64,000 nt of DNA from assembly GCF_005930355.1 (NCBI RefSeq), contig NZ_VDBO01000002.1, positions 248,001 through 312,000 on the forward strand, given 5' to 3'. Position numbers and translations under genes: made by a program. This document shows positions 26,068 through 33,871 of this stretch, piece after piece (positions within the stretch are counted from its first letter, which is position 1; every line of letters starts with the position of its first letter). The notes under the pieces were generated by a model. The model made no database searches and was not told where the DNA came from. It was given only the letters and a program-made list of their open reading frames with translations. This DNA comes from Paenibacillus sinopodophylli. Its GTDB lineage: Bacteria > Bacillota > Bacilli > Paenibacillales > Paenibacillaceae.

Positions 26068-26793
26068 ATGCTCAATCCGTGCGTAGCGCACAGAGGCTGG
26101 TCTAGCCGCGCGCCAGAGAATACGATGGCTGCCATCCGGCTGGCACTTGCCGATCCTGATGTATCGTGGATCGAAATTGATGTTCATTTGTCTAAAGATC
26201 ATGTGCCGGTAGTCATTCACGATTACACGCTTCGTCGGACGACGAATGGAAAAGGGGATGTGAAGAGCCTGACAGCTGAGCAGATAACGGCGCTTGATGC
26301 TGGCAATTGGTTCTCGCAAAAATATCAGGGTGAGCCTGTGCCAACGCTGGCACAGGTGCTCCAGGAAGCAGTCGGCCGCTGCAAGCTCAATATTGAGCTG
26401 AAGACGGACGGCATAAGGTATCCTCATATTGAGGAAAAGGTGCTCGCTTGCATTGAAGCACATCATGCGTTGAATGAGGTCGTCATCACTTCCTTCCATG
26501 AAGGCACGCTTTACCGTATGAAGCGTCTGTCAAGTCATATACGAACAGGTCTTATTATCGATGGCTGGCGAAATACGCTGCCTAAGGAGCTTAAGGAGCT
26601 TGGAGCGGATTTTTTGTCCATTAGCTATACGAAGCTGAATAAGGAACGAGTGGCGATGATGAAGCAGGCAGGTATTCAGGTAATGGCATGGACGATTAAT
26701 GAGAAGCGTGCAATGAGGAAGATTGCTGCCCTCGACCCCGAGCTAATGATTTGTACCAATTATCCGGAACGCTGGCATGAGCTCCGCGTATAG
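26068..26793 (+). CDS. Glycerophosphodiester phosphodiesterase
   Basis: A 241-residue cytosolic GDPD-family protein without a signal peptide. It begins with the catalytic AHRGWSSRAPENTMAA (HR...ENT), followed by EIDVHLSKD with the metal-binding Glu and Asp, and VVIHDYTLRRTTNG with the second catalytic histidine. NIELKTDG supplies another metal ligand. It should split glycerophosphodiesters to glycerol-3-phosphate and an alcohol, feeding phospholipid turnover. It lies 28 bases after the CapA-like gene and is probably co-transcribed. Confidence 0.9.
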   Translation: MLNPCVAHRGWSSRAPENTMAAIRLALADPDVSWIEIDVHLSKDHVPVVIHDYTLRRTTNGKGDVKSLTAEQITALDAGNWFSQKYQGEPVPTLAQVLQEAVGRCKLNIELKTDGIRYPHIEEKVLACIEAHHALNEVVITSFHEGTLYRMKRLSSHIRTGLIIDGWRNTLPKELKELGADFLSISYTKLNKERVAMMKQAGIQVMAWTINEKRAMRKIAALDPELMICTNYPERWHELRV

Positions 26794-26888
26794 AAATCGG
26801 GTATACCTATCCGTCCGATTGACAGCGGTGAGCAGCATCCGCTAGCGGACGGTGTATGATATGTGAAAAGCAGGAGGTTGCCTGTTGC

Positions 26889-27755
26889 ATGGTTGGGTGG
26901 ATTGATGAATGGTGGCTTAGGCTGCTTGCTGGGCTGATTACAAGTGGTTTTGCCGCCGCAGCGGCTTACCACGTAAAGTCGCTGTCTCTGTCGGGAGCCT
27001 TGTCGGCAGTTGTGATGGGGACCGGTTTCGTCACGCTTGGTGAGCCGGTTTGGTTTGGGTTATTAATTGCCTTTTTTATTTCTTCAAGTGCATGGTCTCG
27101 GTATAAACGAAAAAACCGCGCCAAAGAGCTGGCGGAAGCAAAATATGCGAAGACCGGCCGCCGCGATGCAGGCCAAGTATGGGCGAATGGCGGAGCAGGC
27201 TTGCTTCTATGTGCGGCTAATGCGATATGGCCAGATCAGGGGTGGCTGTTCGCCTACATCGGCGTAATGGCCGCTGTGAATGCCGATACGTGGGCCACCG
27301 AGATCGGTGCACTAAGCAAGACGGCGCCGCGATCGGTAACGAGCGGCAAGCCGGTCACAGCCGGCACGAGCGGCGGAGTCACGCCGCTCGGCAGCGCAGC
27401 AGCGCTCGCAGGCGCCGTCTTCATCGGCGCCGTTGCCGCGCTGCTGCTGGCGGCCCCGCAGCCTGCAGAGGCCGCTGCGGGTACGCCTGGCGGCGCTGCC
27501 GCAGCGGCGGTATACATCGCCGCCGCGGCAGCCGCCGGCCTGGCCGGTGCCTTCGCCGACTCGCTGCTCGGCGCAACCGGCCAGGCCATGTTTCGCTGCC
27601 AGGTATGCGGCAGCGAAACCGAGCGCGCCGCGCATTGCGGCAGCGCGGCGGTGAAAGTGCGCGGCTTCGCCTGGCTGAACAACGACAGAGTGAACCTTCT
27701 GTCGTCGTTATTCGCAGGCGCGCTAGCATGGCTGATCGGTCATGCGCTGCTATGA
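26889..27755 (+). CDS. DUF92 integral membrane protein
   Basis: A 288-residue protein; GCAGGAGG lies ten bases before ATG 26889. It has about six hydrophobic segments, the conserved NGGAG and NADTWATEIG motifs, GTSGGVTPLG, and a CQVCG...HCG cysteine/histidine set, all typical of DUF92 (TIGR00297). Plant relatives (VTE6) phosphorylate phytyl phosphate, and bacterial members may be polyprenyl-phosphate kinases; the substrate here is unknown. The segment from about 27300 to 27720 is much richer in GC than the surroundings and is Ala-rich, with a long expanded loop. Confidence 0.82.
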   Translation: MVGWIDEWWLRLLAGLITSGFAAAAAYHVKSLSLSGALSAVVMGTGFVTLGEPVWFGLLIAFFISSSAWSRYKRKNRAKELAEAKYAKTGRRDAGQVWANGGAGLLLCAANAIWPDQGWLFAYIGVMAAVNADTWATEIGALSKTAPRSVTSGKPVTAGTSGGVTPLGSAAALAGAVFIGAVAALLLAAPQPAEAAAGTPGGAAAAAVYIAAAAAAGLAGAFADSLLGATGQAMFRCQVCGSETERAAHCGSAAVKVRGFAWLNNDRVNLLSSLFAGALAWLIGHALL

Positions 27756-27767
27756 CCGAGTATAGTA

Positions 27768-27803
27768 AGCGGCTCAGGGGAATGACCTCCCTGAGCCGTT
27801 TTC
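27768..27803 (+). terminator. Intrinsic terminator after the DUF92 gene
   Basis: GCGGCTCAGGGG pairs with CCCTGAGCCGTT around a short loop, followed by TTTT. It closes the CapA-GDPD-DUF92 group. The following 125 bases contain TATGG/CCATA repeats but no identified promoter. Confidence 0.75.
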
Positions 27804-27931
27804 GTTATTCGCTCGATTCTGGAGCACGTTCGATCCTTCAACAAAATGGTGCAATATGGTATAACCATATGCTATAACGATAATACGGGCTCTTAGTTAA
27901 AGTGCAATAACAGTATATAAGGAGGCAGCAA

Positions 27932-28798
27932 ATGCCGCAAAAGTCGTACATTTACGAACTAGATCAAGTCACGTTTCAATTAGATGAAAAACATGATTTT
28001 GATTGGATAACAAAGCTAGGCACCGTTTTTCAAGTGTTTGACCAGCAGGACTCAGGCAATATCAGCTTTGGCATCGAGAAATCAGGCAGAAAATATTTCG
28101 TGAAATACGCAGGAGCAAGACTGGCGGCCTTCAGTGGTAATACGAACGACGCCATCTCTCGTCTGCGCGCCGCAATCCCGTTATACGAGCAGTTGAAGCA
28201 TCCTTCGTTAATCGAGCTAGTCGATCATATCGAGCTTGAATCAGGTTATGCAGCTATCTTCCAATGGTTTGAAGGAGAATCGCTTCATCCGCATTGGTCA
28301 TTCCCTCCTCCTGCCAAATACGTGAATCCCGCTTCACCGTATTTCCGCTTCAAGCAGCTGCCGGCAGCACGGAGACTGCTTGCGCTGGATCGGATATTCG
28401 CGTTCCATTCTTTTATTGAGCAGGAAGGTGTTGTGGCGGTTGATTTTTATGACGGTAGTCTTCTATACGACTTCGGCAGGAATGAGATGAAAATTTGTGA
28501 TATTGATGTTTATCAGCGAAAGCCATTCATTAATACAATGGGTAGATTATGGGGGTCTTCGCGCTTTATGTCGCCGGAGGAGTTTATAATGGGTGCGCCG
28601 ATTGATGAAATTTCTAATGTATATACGATGGGGGCAGCAGCATTTGCGCTGCTAGGCGCTGAGCTAGATCGATCCTATGCGAAATGGGACGCTGGCGAGG
28701 GGCTCTATAACGTTGCCATAAAAGCAGTAAGTCCTGATAGGGAAAGCAGATTTGCTTCGGTCAGCGCATTTAAATCAGCTTGGGATGCAGCTCTATAA
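27932..28798 (+). CDS. Serine/threonine kinase-like protein with altered active site
   Basis: A 288-residue protein behind AAGGAGGC. It follows the kinase layout: YFVKYAGA gives the ATP-binding lysine, VDFYDGS replaces the HRDxxxxN catalytic loop, ICDIDVY replaces DFG, and RFMSPEEF resembles the APE segment. The catalytic-loop aspartate is present, but the His-Arg are missing and the metal-binding Asn appears as Ser. A glycine loop is not obvious. It may be a divergent kinase acting on a small molecule or protein, or an inactive relative. No membrane segment is seen, and no clear partner gene. Confidence 0.7.
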   Translation: MPQKSYIYELDQVTFQLDEKHDFDWITKLGTVFQVFDQQDSGNISFGIEKSGRKYFVKYAGARLAAFSGNTNDAISRLRAAIPLYEQLKHPSLIELVDHIELESGYAAIFQWFEGESLHPHWSFPPPAKYVNPASPYFRFKQLPAARRLLALDRIFAFHSFIEQEGVVAVDFYDGSLLYDFGRNEMKICDIDVYQRKPFINTMGRLWGSSRFMSPEEFIMGAPIDEISNVYTMGAAAFALLGAELDRSYAKWDAGEGLYNVAIKAVSPDRESRFASVSAFKSAWDAAL

Positions 28799-28834
28799 AT
28801 AGGCAGACCAAGCCATTATATAGGGAGGTATACT

Positions 28835-28885
28835 ATGCAGGAGGAGCTTCCTGAACAGATTTTGTAATCACGTTCAGGAAGCTCC
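28835..28885 (+). other. Ten-codon frame overlapping a perfect 14-bp hairpin
   Basis: AGGGAGG lies seven bases before ATG 28835; the frame encodes ten residues and stops at 28867. Bases 28843-28856 form the left arm of a perfect inverted repeat closed by 28872-28885. Translation of the frame would open the hairpin. No plus-strand gene follows, so a leader role is hard to support; it may simply be a terminator with chance coding features. Confidence 0.3.
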
Positions 28886-28899
28886 AAGCACTATCGTGG

Positions 28900-28938
28900 A
28901 AAGGGTAATTCGACGCGAGCTTCACGCGATTACCCTTT
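28900..28938. terminator. Bidirectional hairpin between convergent genes
   Basis: AAAGGGTAAT and ATTACCCTTT enclose an inner CGCG/CGCG stem. It lies just before the stop of the minus-strand SDR gene and ends in A/T runs on both strands. Confidence 0.7.
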
Positions 28939-28957
28939 AACCAACGAGTCAGCGCCA

Positions 28958-29689
28958 TTATCTCAAAATATAGCCGCCATCAGGAAACAACGTGCTTCCA
29001 GTCGTGTAGGAATTAGTCATTAGATATAGGACAGTGTGAGCGGCTTCGCTCGCTTGCCCGATGCGGCCAAGCAAATTCATAGATGAATATTGCTCATAGG
29101 ACTGGTCACGAACCGCTTGCTCAGCGCCTTCCCAGTTAAAGGACGTACGTATCGTACCTGGTGAGATGACGTTAACACGAATAGGAGAGAGCTCAACAGC
29201 TAATGCTTTGCCTAGACTTTCGATAGCACCGTTGCAAGCGGCATAAGAAGCACCATCCGCGAGCGGCCTTTGGCCAAACGCACCAGACATGAGGACGACT
29301 GATCCGCCTACATTTAACAAGGGTGCCGCATATTTAACGGCATTGTATTGCGGCCAGAATTTTGCGTTAAAGCAGCTGTGTGCGACCTCAGAGCTTGATT
29401 GCAGCGATCCTCGGACATACGAAGCTCCGGGGGTAAACAAATGATCGAGCGCTCCGATATTTTCGAAAAACGTTTGCTGCTGCCGTTCATCGGTATTATC
29501 GAGCGGATGATATTCAACTGATCCATAGTCTTCCAATACAAGCTTGGCTTGATCCAGCTTGGACTGCGAGCGTCCTGCAATGATCAGGTACGCACCTTGA
29601 TCAGCGGCTAGTTTGGCGGTAGCTAATCCAATTCCGGAGCTTCCTCCGATGATGACGATCCGTTTATCTTTCAGCGTTAAGTTTGTCAT
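28958..29689 (-). CDS. SDR-family oxidoreductase lacking the catalytic lysine
   Basis: A 243-residue protein; AAAGGAGAT precedes the ATG. The Rossmann motif GGSSGIG is near residue 15 and IIAGRSQSKLDQA follows, where the Arg-Ser favours NADP(H). The active-site serine lies in VLMSGAFG and the tyrosine in SYAACNGAIE. The normal YxxxK reads YxxxN here, as in a known SDR subset, so classical catalysis may be altered. C-terminal INVISPGT- and FPDGGY-type segments fit the family. It is divergent from an HxlR regulator that probably controls it; substrate unknown. Confidence 0.85.
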   Translation of the reverse strand: MTNLTLKDKRIVIIGGSSGIGLATAKLAADQGAYLIIAGRSQSKLDQAKLVLEDYGSVEYHPLDNTDERQQQTFFENIGALDHLFTPGASYVRGSLQSSSEVAHSCFNAKFWPQYNAVKYAAPLLNVGGSVVLMSGAFGQRPLADGASYAACNGAIESLGKALAVELSPIRVNVISPGTIRTSFNWEGAEQAVRDQSYEQYSSMNLLGRIGQASEAAHTVLYLMTNSYTTGSTLFPDGGYILR

Positions 29690-29780
29690 TGTATAATCTC
29701 CTTTTGTTGTCTAGTCCAATATAGATATGATTTTTTTATTATTATTCATGAAAGAGTGCTCCTTGCCAAGTAAGCACTTT

Positions 29781-29807
29781 TTTCGTACTGGTACGAAATT
29801 TCGTACC
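29781..29807. promoter_or_regulatory. Operator of three alternating half-sites between SDR and HxlR genes
   Basis: TTTCGTAC (29781-29788), GTACGAAA (29791-29798) and TTTCGTAC (29799-29806) alternate in orientation, giving two overlapping palindromes; GGTACGAAATTTCGTACC is a perfect 18-base palindrome. On the minus strand the SDR promoter may be TTGGCA-17-AATAAT, just downstream. The site is the likely target of the adjacent HxlR protein. Confidence 0.7.
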
Positions 29808-29837
29808 ATTACACAATAAAGAAATGGAAGTGACTAC

Positions 29838-30191
29838 ATGAATCGCAACATAAGCGAGCCGAGATTAAAAGGTGTGTTAACAACGCTTGATCGAATTGGC
29901 GGAAAGTGGAAGCCGCTCATTTTATTTATTTTATTAGTAGACGGAACGAAGCGTTTTGGCGAATTGAAGCGCTTGATAAAGGAGGTATCGCAGGGAACGC
30001 TTGCTAAACAGCTGCGCGAGCTGGAAGAGGATGGGCTTATCGACCGAGTGAGCTATGACGAAGTTCCACCTAAGGTGGAGTACAGCATCTCCGAGCGAGG
30101 CAGGACGCTGACGGCCGTTCTGGACAGCATGTGCAGCTGGGGCAGGGAGCATGAAGCATTTATGCAATCCAATGAAATAAGCGATCGCTAA
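29838..30191 (+). CDS. HxlR-family transcriptional regulator
   Basis: A 117-residue winged-helix protein. The pattern [17 protein letters not shown], then [24 protein letters not shown] and a wing [18 protein letters not shown] is diagnostic of HxlR. There is no cysteine near the N-terminus, so the thiol-switch mechanism of HypR/YodB relatives is not expected to operate in the same way; a cysteine occurs only in the C-terminal helix (MCSW). It is divergent from the SDR gene and probably represses both through the alternating operator. Confidence 0.9.
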   Translation: MNRNISEPRLKGVLTTLDRIGGKWKPLILFILLVDGTKRFGELKRLIKEVSQGTLAKQLRELEEDGLIDRVSYDEVPPKVEYSISERGRTLTAVLDSMCSWGREHEAFMQSNEISDR

Positions 30192-30220
30192 TCAATGAAA
30201 CCAGGATGATGCGGAACACA

Positions 30221-30256
30221 AAGAAGGAGCATGCGCAAGCAGCTCCTTTCTATTTT
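30221..30256 (+). terminator. Probable terminator of the HxlR gene
   Basis: AAGAAGGAGC pairs with GCTCCTTTCT (one bulge) around an 11-base loop, followed by ATTTTG. It lies between the convergent HxlR and lysozyme genes. Confidence 0.55.
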
Positions 30257-30275
30257 GCCTAACTTAATTGATACT

Positions 30276-30977
30276 TTATCGAAACGTCAAATCAAAATCG
30301 TCTTGTGTGCCATTAAACACATTTAAATCGACATAGGCATCAATGCCGTCTACATGTCCACGGTTGCCATATTGCCATAATAGCCAGTCTCGTTTTTCCT
30401 TCAAGGAGGGGCTTTTTACGATGTCGCGAATCCAAATGTCATAATCCTCAAATCCGCTTGAAGTATATGTATTATAAGTATCATAGGTTACGTACAAAAT
30501 AGGCTTCTTGTGGTAGACTGCTTCAAGCTTGTCACTCATTGATTTTAGTTCTTTTTCAATTACAAGGGGATCATGATTCAGCGCGATTTCAAGATCAATT
30601 ACAGGAGGCATGCTATTCTTGTCGACGGGTACGACGCTAATGAATCGCTCGGCTTGCTCTGCACCTGTGCTTCTTGACGAGAAGAAATGATAAGCGCCTA
30701 CCAGCAGCCCGTTTGCTTTGGCTTGTTCCCAATTTCGTGCAAAGGTATCATCGGTATAATCATGGCCTTCCGTCGCTTTCATATAGGCGAATTGAAATTT
30801 CTTTTTACCGGCTACCGTTGCCCAGTCGATATTGCCTTGATAATGGGAAACGTCAAGCCCTTTAACCTCGTACTTCATGGCAAATAGACTGTTGTGCCAA
30901 ATGATCCCTTTATACTCTAGTATGCAGAGGATTAGTAAAGCACCTAATAAAATAGAAATTGTTTTTTTAACTCTCAT
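30276..30977 (-). CDS. GH25 lysozyme with N-terminal membrane anchor
   Basis: A 233-residue protein; CTAAGGAGG lies close to the ATG. A basic start and hydrophobic helix (about 7-25) form an uncleaved anchor or signal. The GH25 domain shows GLDVSHYQGNIDW with the first acidic residue, FAYMKATEGHDYTD, AYHFFSS and PPVIDLEI with the catalytic Asp/Glu pair. The ending WLLWQYGNRGHVDGIDAYVD is also typical. It hydrolyses peptidoglycan between N-acetylmuramic acid and N-acetylglucosamine, at the outer face of the membrane. Confidence 0.92.
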   Translation of the reverse strand: MRVKKTISILLGALLILCILEYKGIIWHNSLFAMKYEVKGLDVSHYQGNIDWATVAGKKKFQFAYMKATEGHDYTDDTFARNWEQAKANGLLVGAYHFFSSRSTGAEQAERFISVVPVDKNSMPPVIDLEIALNHDPLVIEKELKSMSDKLEAVYHKKPILYVTYDTYNTYTSSGFEDYDIWIRDIVKSPSLKEKRDWLLWQYGNRGHVDGIDAYVDLNVFNGTQDDFDLTFR

Positions 30978-31152
30978 AGGTCCTCCTTAGGATCGAACAT
31001 GCGTATCCAGATATGAGAATCGGAATAATAGTAAAATAATGTATTCCGCTCACAATCGAATAGACGTTCTTAGTAGATTCAAGGTTGCAGAACATGTCAA
31101 AAGAAAAAGAAGGAATTATACTGACGAAGCTTCATTCGATACAACGACAAAT

Positions 31153-31180
31153 AAGACCGCCAACGAATCTTGGCGGTCTT
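31153..31180 (-). terminator. Terminator of the pepF gene
   Basis: AAGACCGCCAA and TTGGCGGTCTT form a perfect 11-base stem with a six-base loop just after the pepF stop; the T-rich tail on the minus strand is weak (ATTTGT). Confidence 0.6.
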
Positions 31181-31192
31181 ACGCAATTTCTG

Positions 31193-32983
31193 TTATTTCG
31201 TTAACTGCTCCATTTGTCCAATCAGCTCTTCGAATACGCTCATCGCCTGCTCAATTGGCTCTGGAGTTGACATGTCTACGCCAGCTTTTTTGAGAATATT
31301 GATGGAGAAATCGCTGCCCCCGCTTTTCAAGAAACCGAGATAACGCTCAACCGCAGGTGCGCCTTCCTCCAGAATCTGTTTGGAGAAGCTTGTTGCAGCG
31401 GAGAAGCCCGTTGCGTATTTGTACACGTAGAAGCTGTTATAGAAATGGGGAATGCGCGCCCATTCCAGCTCGATATCTTTATCTACAACCATGCCGGGAC
31501 CATAATATTGCACGTTTAGGTCATAGTAGATCTGGTTAAGATCCTGCGGTGTCAACGACTCGCCCTGCTCGGAGCGCTCGTGGATGATTTTTTCGAATTC
31601 GGCAAACATCGTCTGACGGAATACGGTTGTACGGAACTGATCGGCATAGTAAGTAAGCAGATACATCTTTTCCTTCGCATCCGTTGACTTGCCCAAGAGA
31701 TAATCCATGAGAAGCGCTTCATTCAGCGTCGAAGCAACCTCAGCTAAGAAGATCGTATACTGCGCATCACGGTAATTCTGATTCGTATCTGAATAATGGG
31801 AATGCAGCGCATGACCCATTTCATGTGTTAGCGTGAACATGCTGTTCAAGTTGTCCTTGTGGTTGAGCAACACATAAGGATGCGTGCCGAAAGCACCCCA
31901 GCTGTATGCACCGCTGCGTTTGCCCTCGTTCTCATAGACGTCGATCCAGCCATTGTCGAAACCATCCTGCAACACCTTCAAGTAGTCCTCGCCAAGCGGC
32001 TTCAAGCTCTCGCTAACCGTCTTCTTCGCATCCTCGTAAGTGATGTCCAGCTTGAACTCATCAACGAGAGGGGCAAACAAATCGTACATATGCAGCTCAT
32101 CCAGTCCAAGCAGCTTTTTCCGAAGCTCCATATAGCGATGCATGAGCGGCAGATGCTTATGAATAGTGTCGATTAGATTCGTATATACACTTTGAGGAAT
32201 ATTGTCGCCATATAGAGACATATCCAGTACAGATTCGTATTTGCGAGCTTTGGCATAAAAGATATTTTTGGTTACGTTAGCAGTCAACGTTGTAGCGAGT
32301 GTGTTTTTGAGCTTGCCATACGTATCATAGACCGCTTTGAATGCTTCTTTACGAACGTTCTGATCCTTGCTTTCAAGAAATTGTATGTAGCGGCCGTGCG
32401 TAAGCTCGATTTCTTCGCCTTCTTCGTTCTTAACCTTCGGAAACTTCAGATCGGCGTTGTTCAGCATGCTGAAGACCGTTCCTGGAGCGGAGCTGATATT
32501 GCCTACCTGTGCAAGCAGCGCTTCTTCGTTTTTCGAGAGGATGTGTGCCTTCTGGCGACGCATCTCTTCAAGTGTATGGCGGAATTTGGCTACCGATTCA
32601 TCAGCAATAATGGCTTCAAGCTTCTCGTCGGACAGACTGAGAACTTCAGGTGTAATGAAGGAGAGTGCTTCGCCTGATTCTACGCTTATTTTTTTGGATT
32701 TATCGGACAAGGACTGGAACGCTGCCTCAGCTGTATCCTCGTGATGCTTCATGTTCGCATAAACATAAAGTCGTTCTACAAGCATGGACAGCTCGTCTTC
32801 GAGCTCGAAGCATGCTTTAAGCTGAGCGGAGTCGGACAGCTTGCCTTGAAATTCAGGAATTTTTTTAATTAATGCCTTCGCTTCCGCATATTCCTTATCC
32901 CATGCCGCTTGGCTTTCATAGATATCTTCAAGCTTCCAGCGGGTCTCAGGTGCGGATTCAGATCGTTTAGGTACGTGATTCAT
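31193..32983 (-). CDS. pepF: Oligoendopeptidase F, M3 metallopeptidase
   Basis: A 596-residue enzyme from the ATG at 32983, which has AGGAGG eight bases upstream. The zinc motif HEMGH is at about 387-391 in TLTHEMGHALHSHYSD, with the third ligand glutamate in the FLAEVASTLNE helix. Length and N-terminal TRWKLEDIYES fit cytosolic PepF. The frame is also open upstream to ATG 33103, adding 40 residues that look like a signal peptide and having its own GAGGTGAT site, so a secreted form is possible. It degrades oligopeptides of about 7-17 residues. Confidence 0.92.
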   Translation of the reverse strand: MNHVPKRSESAPETRWKLEDIYESQAAWDKEYAEAKALIKKIPEFQGKLSDSAQLKACFELEDELSMLVERLYVYANMKHHEDTAEAAFQSLSDKSKKISVESGEALSFITPEVLSLSDEKLEAIIADESVAKFRHTLEEMRRQKAHILSKNEEALLAQVGNISSAPGTVFSMLNNADLKFPKVKNEEGEEIELTHGRYIQFLESKDQNVRKEAFKAVYDTYGKLKNTLATTLTANVTKNIFYAKARKYESVLDMSLYGDNIPQSVYTNLIDTIHKHLPLMHRYMELRKKLLGLDELHMYDLFAPLVDEFKLDITYEDAKKTVSESLKPLGEDYLKVLQDGFDNGWIDVYENEGKRSGAYSWGAFGTHPYVLLNHKDNLNSMFTLTHEMGHALHSHYSDTNQNYRDAQYTIFLAEVASTLNEALLMDYLLGKSTDAKEKMYLLTYYADQFRTTVFRQTMFAEFEKIIHERSEQGESLTPQDLNQIYYDLNVQYYGPGMVVDKDIELEWARIPHFYNSFYVYKYATGFSAATSFSKQILEEGAPAVERYLGFLKSGGSDFSINILKKAGVDMSTPEPIEQAMSVFEELIGQMEQLTK

Positions 32984-33177
32984 CGAATTCCTCCTAGGTA
33001 TGGTTAAGGTTGGTATGGTGTGCTCGTGCACGGCAGTGGCATGCTCAGAAGCAGCAGCGCCTGGCACGAGGCTTAAAGCCAGCAGCAGGGGAAGCCATTT
33101 CATCCAGTTATCACCTCAGGACACAGTTTGTTTTTACTATGTCCTTGCGTGATGCCGAATATGCAGCAGCCTGCTTT

Positions 33178-33360
33178 CTAGGCTGAACCCATCGTAAAAA
33201 AGGCATAAACAATTAGAAAAAACGCAAACGCAATAAAAGCGATGGAAACGAGTGCGAGTCCCCGGCGCAAGCCAGGGGGCAAGGAATCGCGCTTCATGAT
33301 CACGATTGCTCCTAAAGAGAAAGCAGCGATAATAAAAATAATTGAAGCGGTAGCATCCAT
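33178..33360 (-). CDS. Small two-helix membrane protein
   Basis: A 60-residue protein with AGGAGG upstream of its ATG. Two hydrophobic segments (about 5-20 and 34-55) flank a short basic loop (KRDSLPPGLRRG), so both ends probably face the same side. I do not recognise it. It ends 74 bases before the longer pepF start, on the same strand, and may be co-transcribed with pepF. Confidence 0.6.
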   Translation of the reverse strand: MDATASIIFIIAAFSLGAIVIMKRDSLPPGLRRGLALVSIAFIAFAFFLIVYAFFTMGSA

Positions 33361-33493
33361 TTGCGGGCAAATCCTCCTGACACTAGGCTGCCCGAATAAG
33401 GCAGCATATTAATTGTACCTATGCGCGGCTTTATGCCGATATGTACGCCGGCGTGTCCGCATTACCTACTGTTTTCAGAATGGACTAGGCTGC

Positions 33494-33727
33494 TTAGACT
33501 TCCTTCAATGCAGCCATAATGGCTTCAAGCTCTTCTTCGCGGCCTACAAAATCAGTGGCGCGGAAACGATTCTGTGCCCAATGCATCATCTCTGGCCGGC
33601 TGATAAAGGTGTGCGTATCTTCGCCCCACTGGTCAGAAATTTCACGGACGATAAGCGTTTTTCCTTGTACTTCAACCGTCAACATATTGTATTTGTCGGT
33701 TTTGAAAATTTCGTGTTTCTTGAACAT
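33494..33727 (-). CDS. Unknown 77-residue protein
   Basis: AAAGGGTGA lies eight bases before ATG 33727; the frame upstream of that start has no ribosome site. The protein begins MFKKHEIFKTDKYNMLTVEV, with an early beta-rich half and a C-terminal acidic helix (GREEELEAIMAAL). No membrane segment or signal is present. No family assigned. The coding potential looks real from the start site and the amino-acid composition. Confidence 0.6.
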   Translation of the reverse strand: MFKKHEIFKTDKYNMLTVEVQGKTLIVREISDQWGEDTHTFISRPEMMHWAQNRFRATDFVGREEELEAIMAALKEV

Positions 33728-33871
33728 GAACAATTCACCCTTTGAATAGTTAATTATGGTATTCTTATCATCATAGCCATTATGGCGACGGTAATCAATA
33801 AGGTGCCGTAACAAGTGAACTGGATGAGCCGAGTTTTAGATGAGTTTAGTTGAGCTGAGGAGAGTGCAAGA

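Noticed and set aside
27227-27877. Long open frame of 216 codons in another frame of the DUF92 gene
   Set aside because: It results from the GC-rich, stop-poor segment, is extremely Arg-rich, and the DUF92 frame has all the conserved motifs.
31095-31205. 36-codon plus-strand frame beyond the pepF terminator
   Set aside because: No ribosome site, overlaps the pepF terminator and the pepF 3' end.
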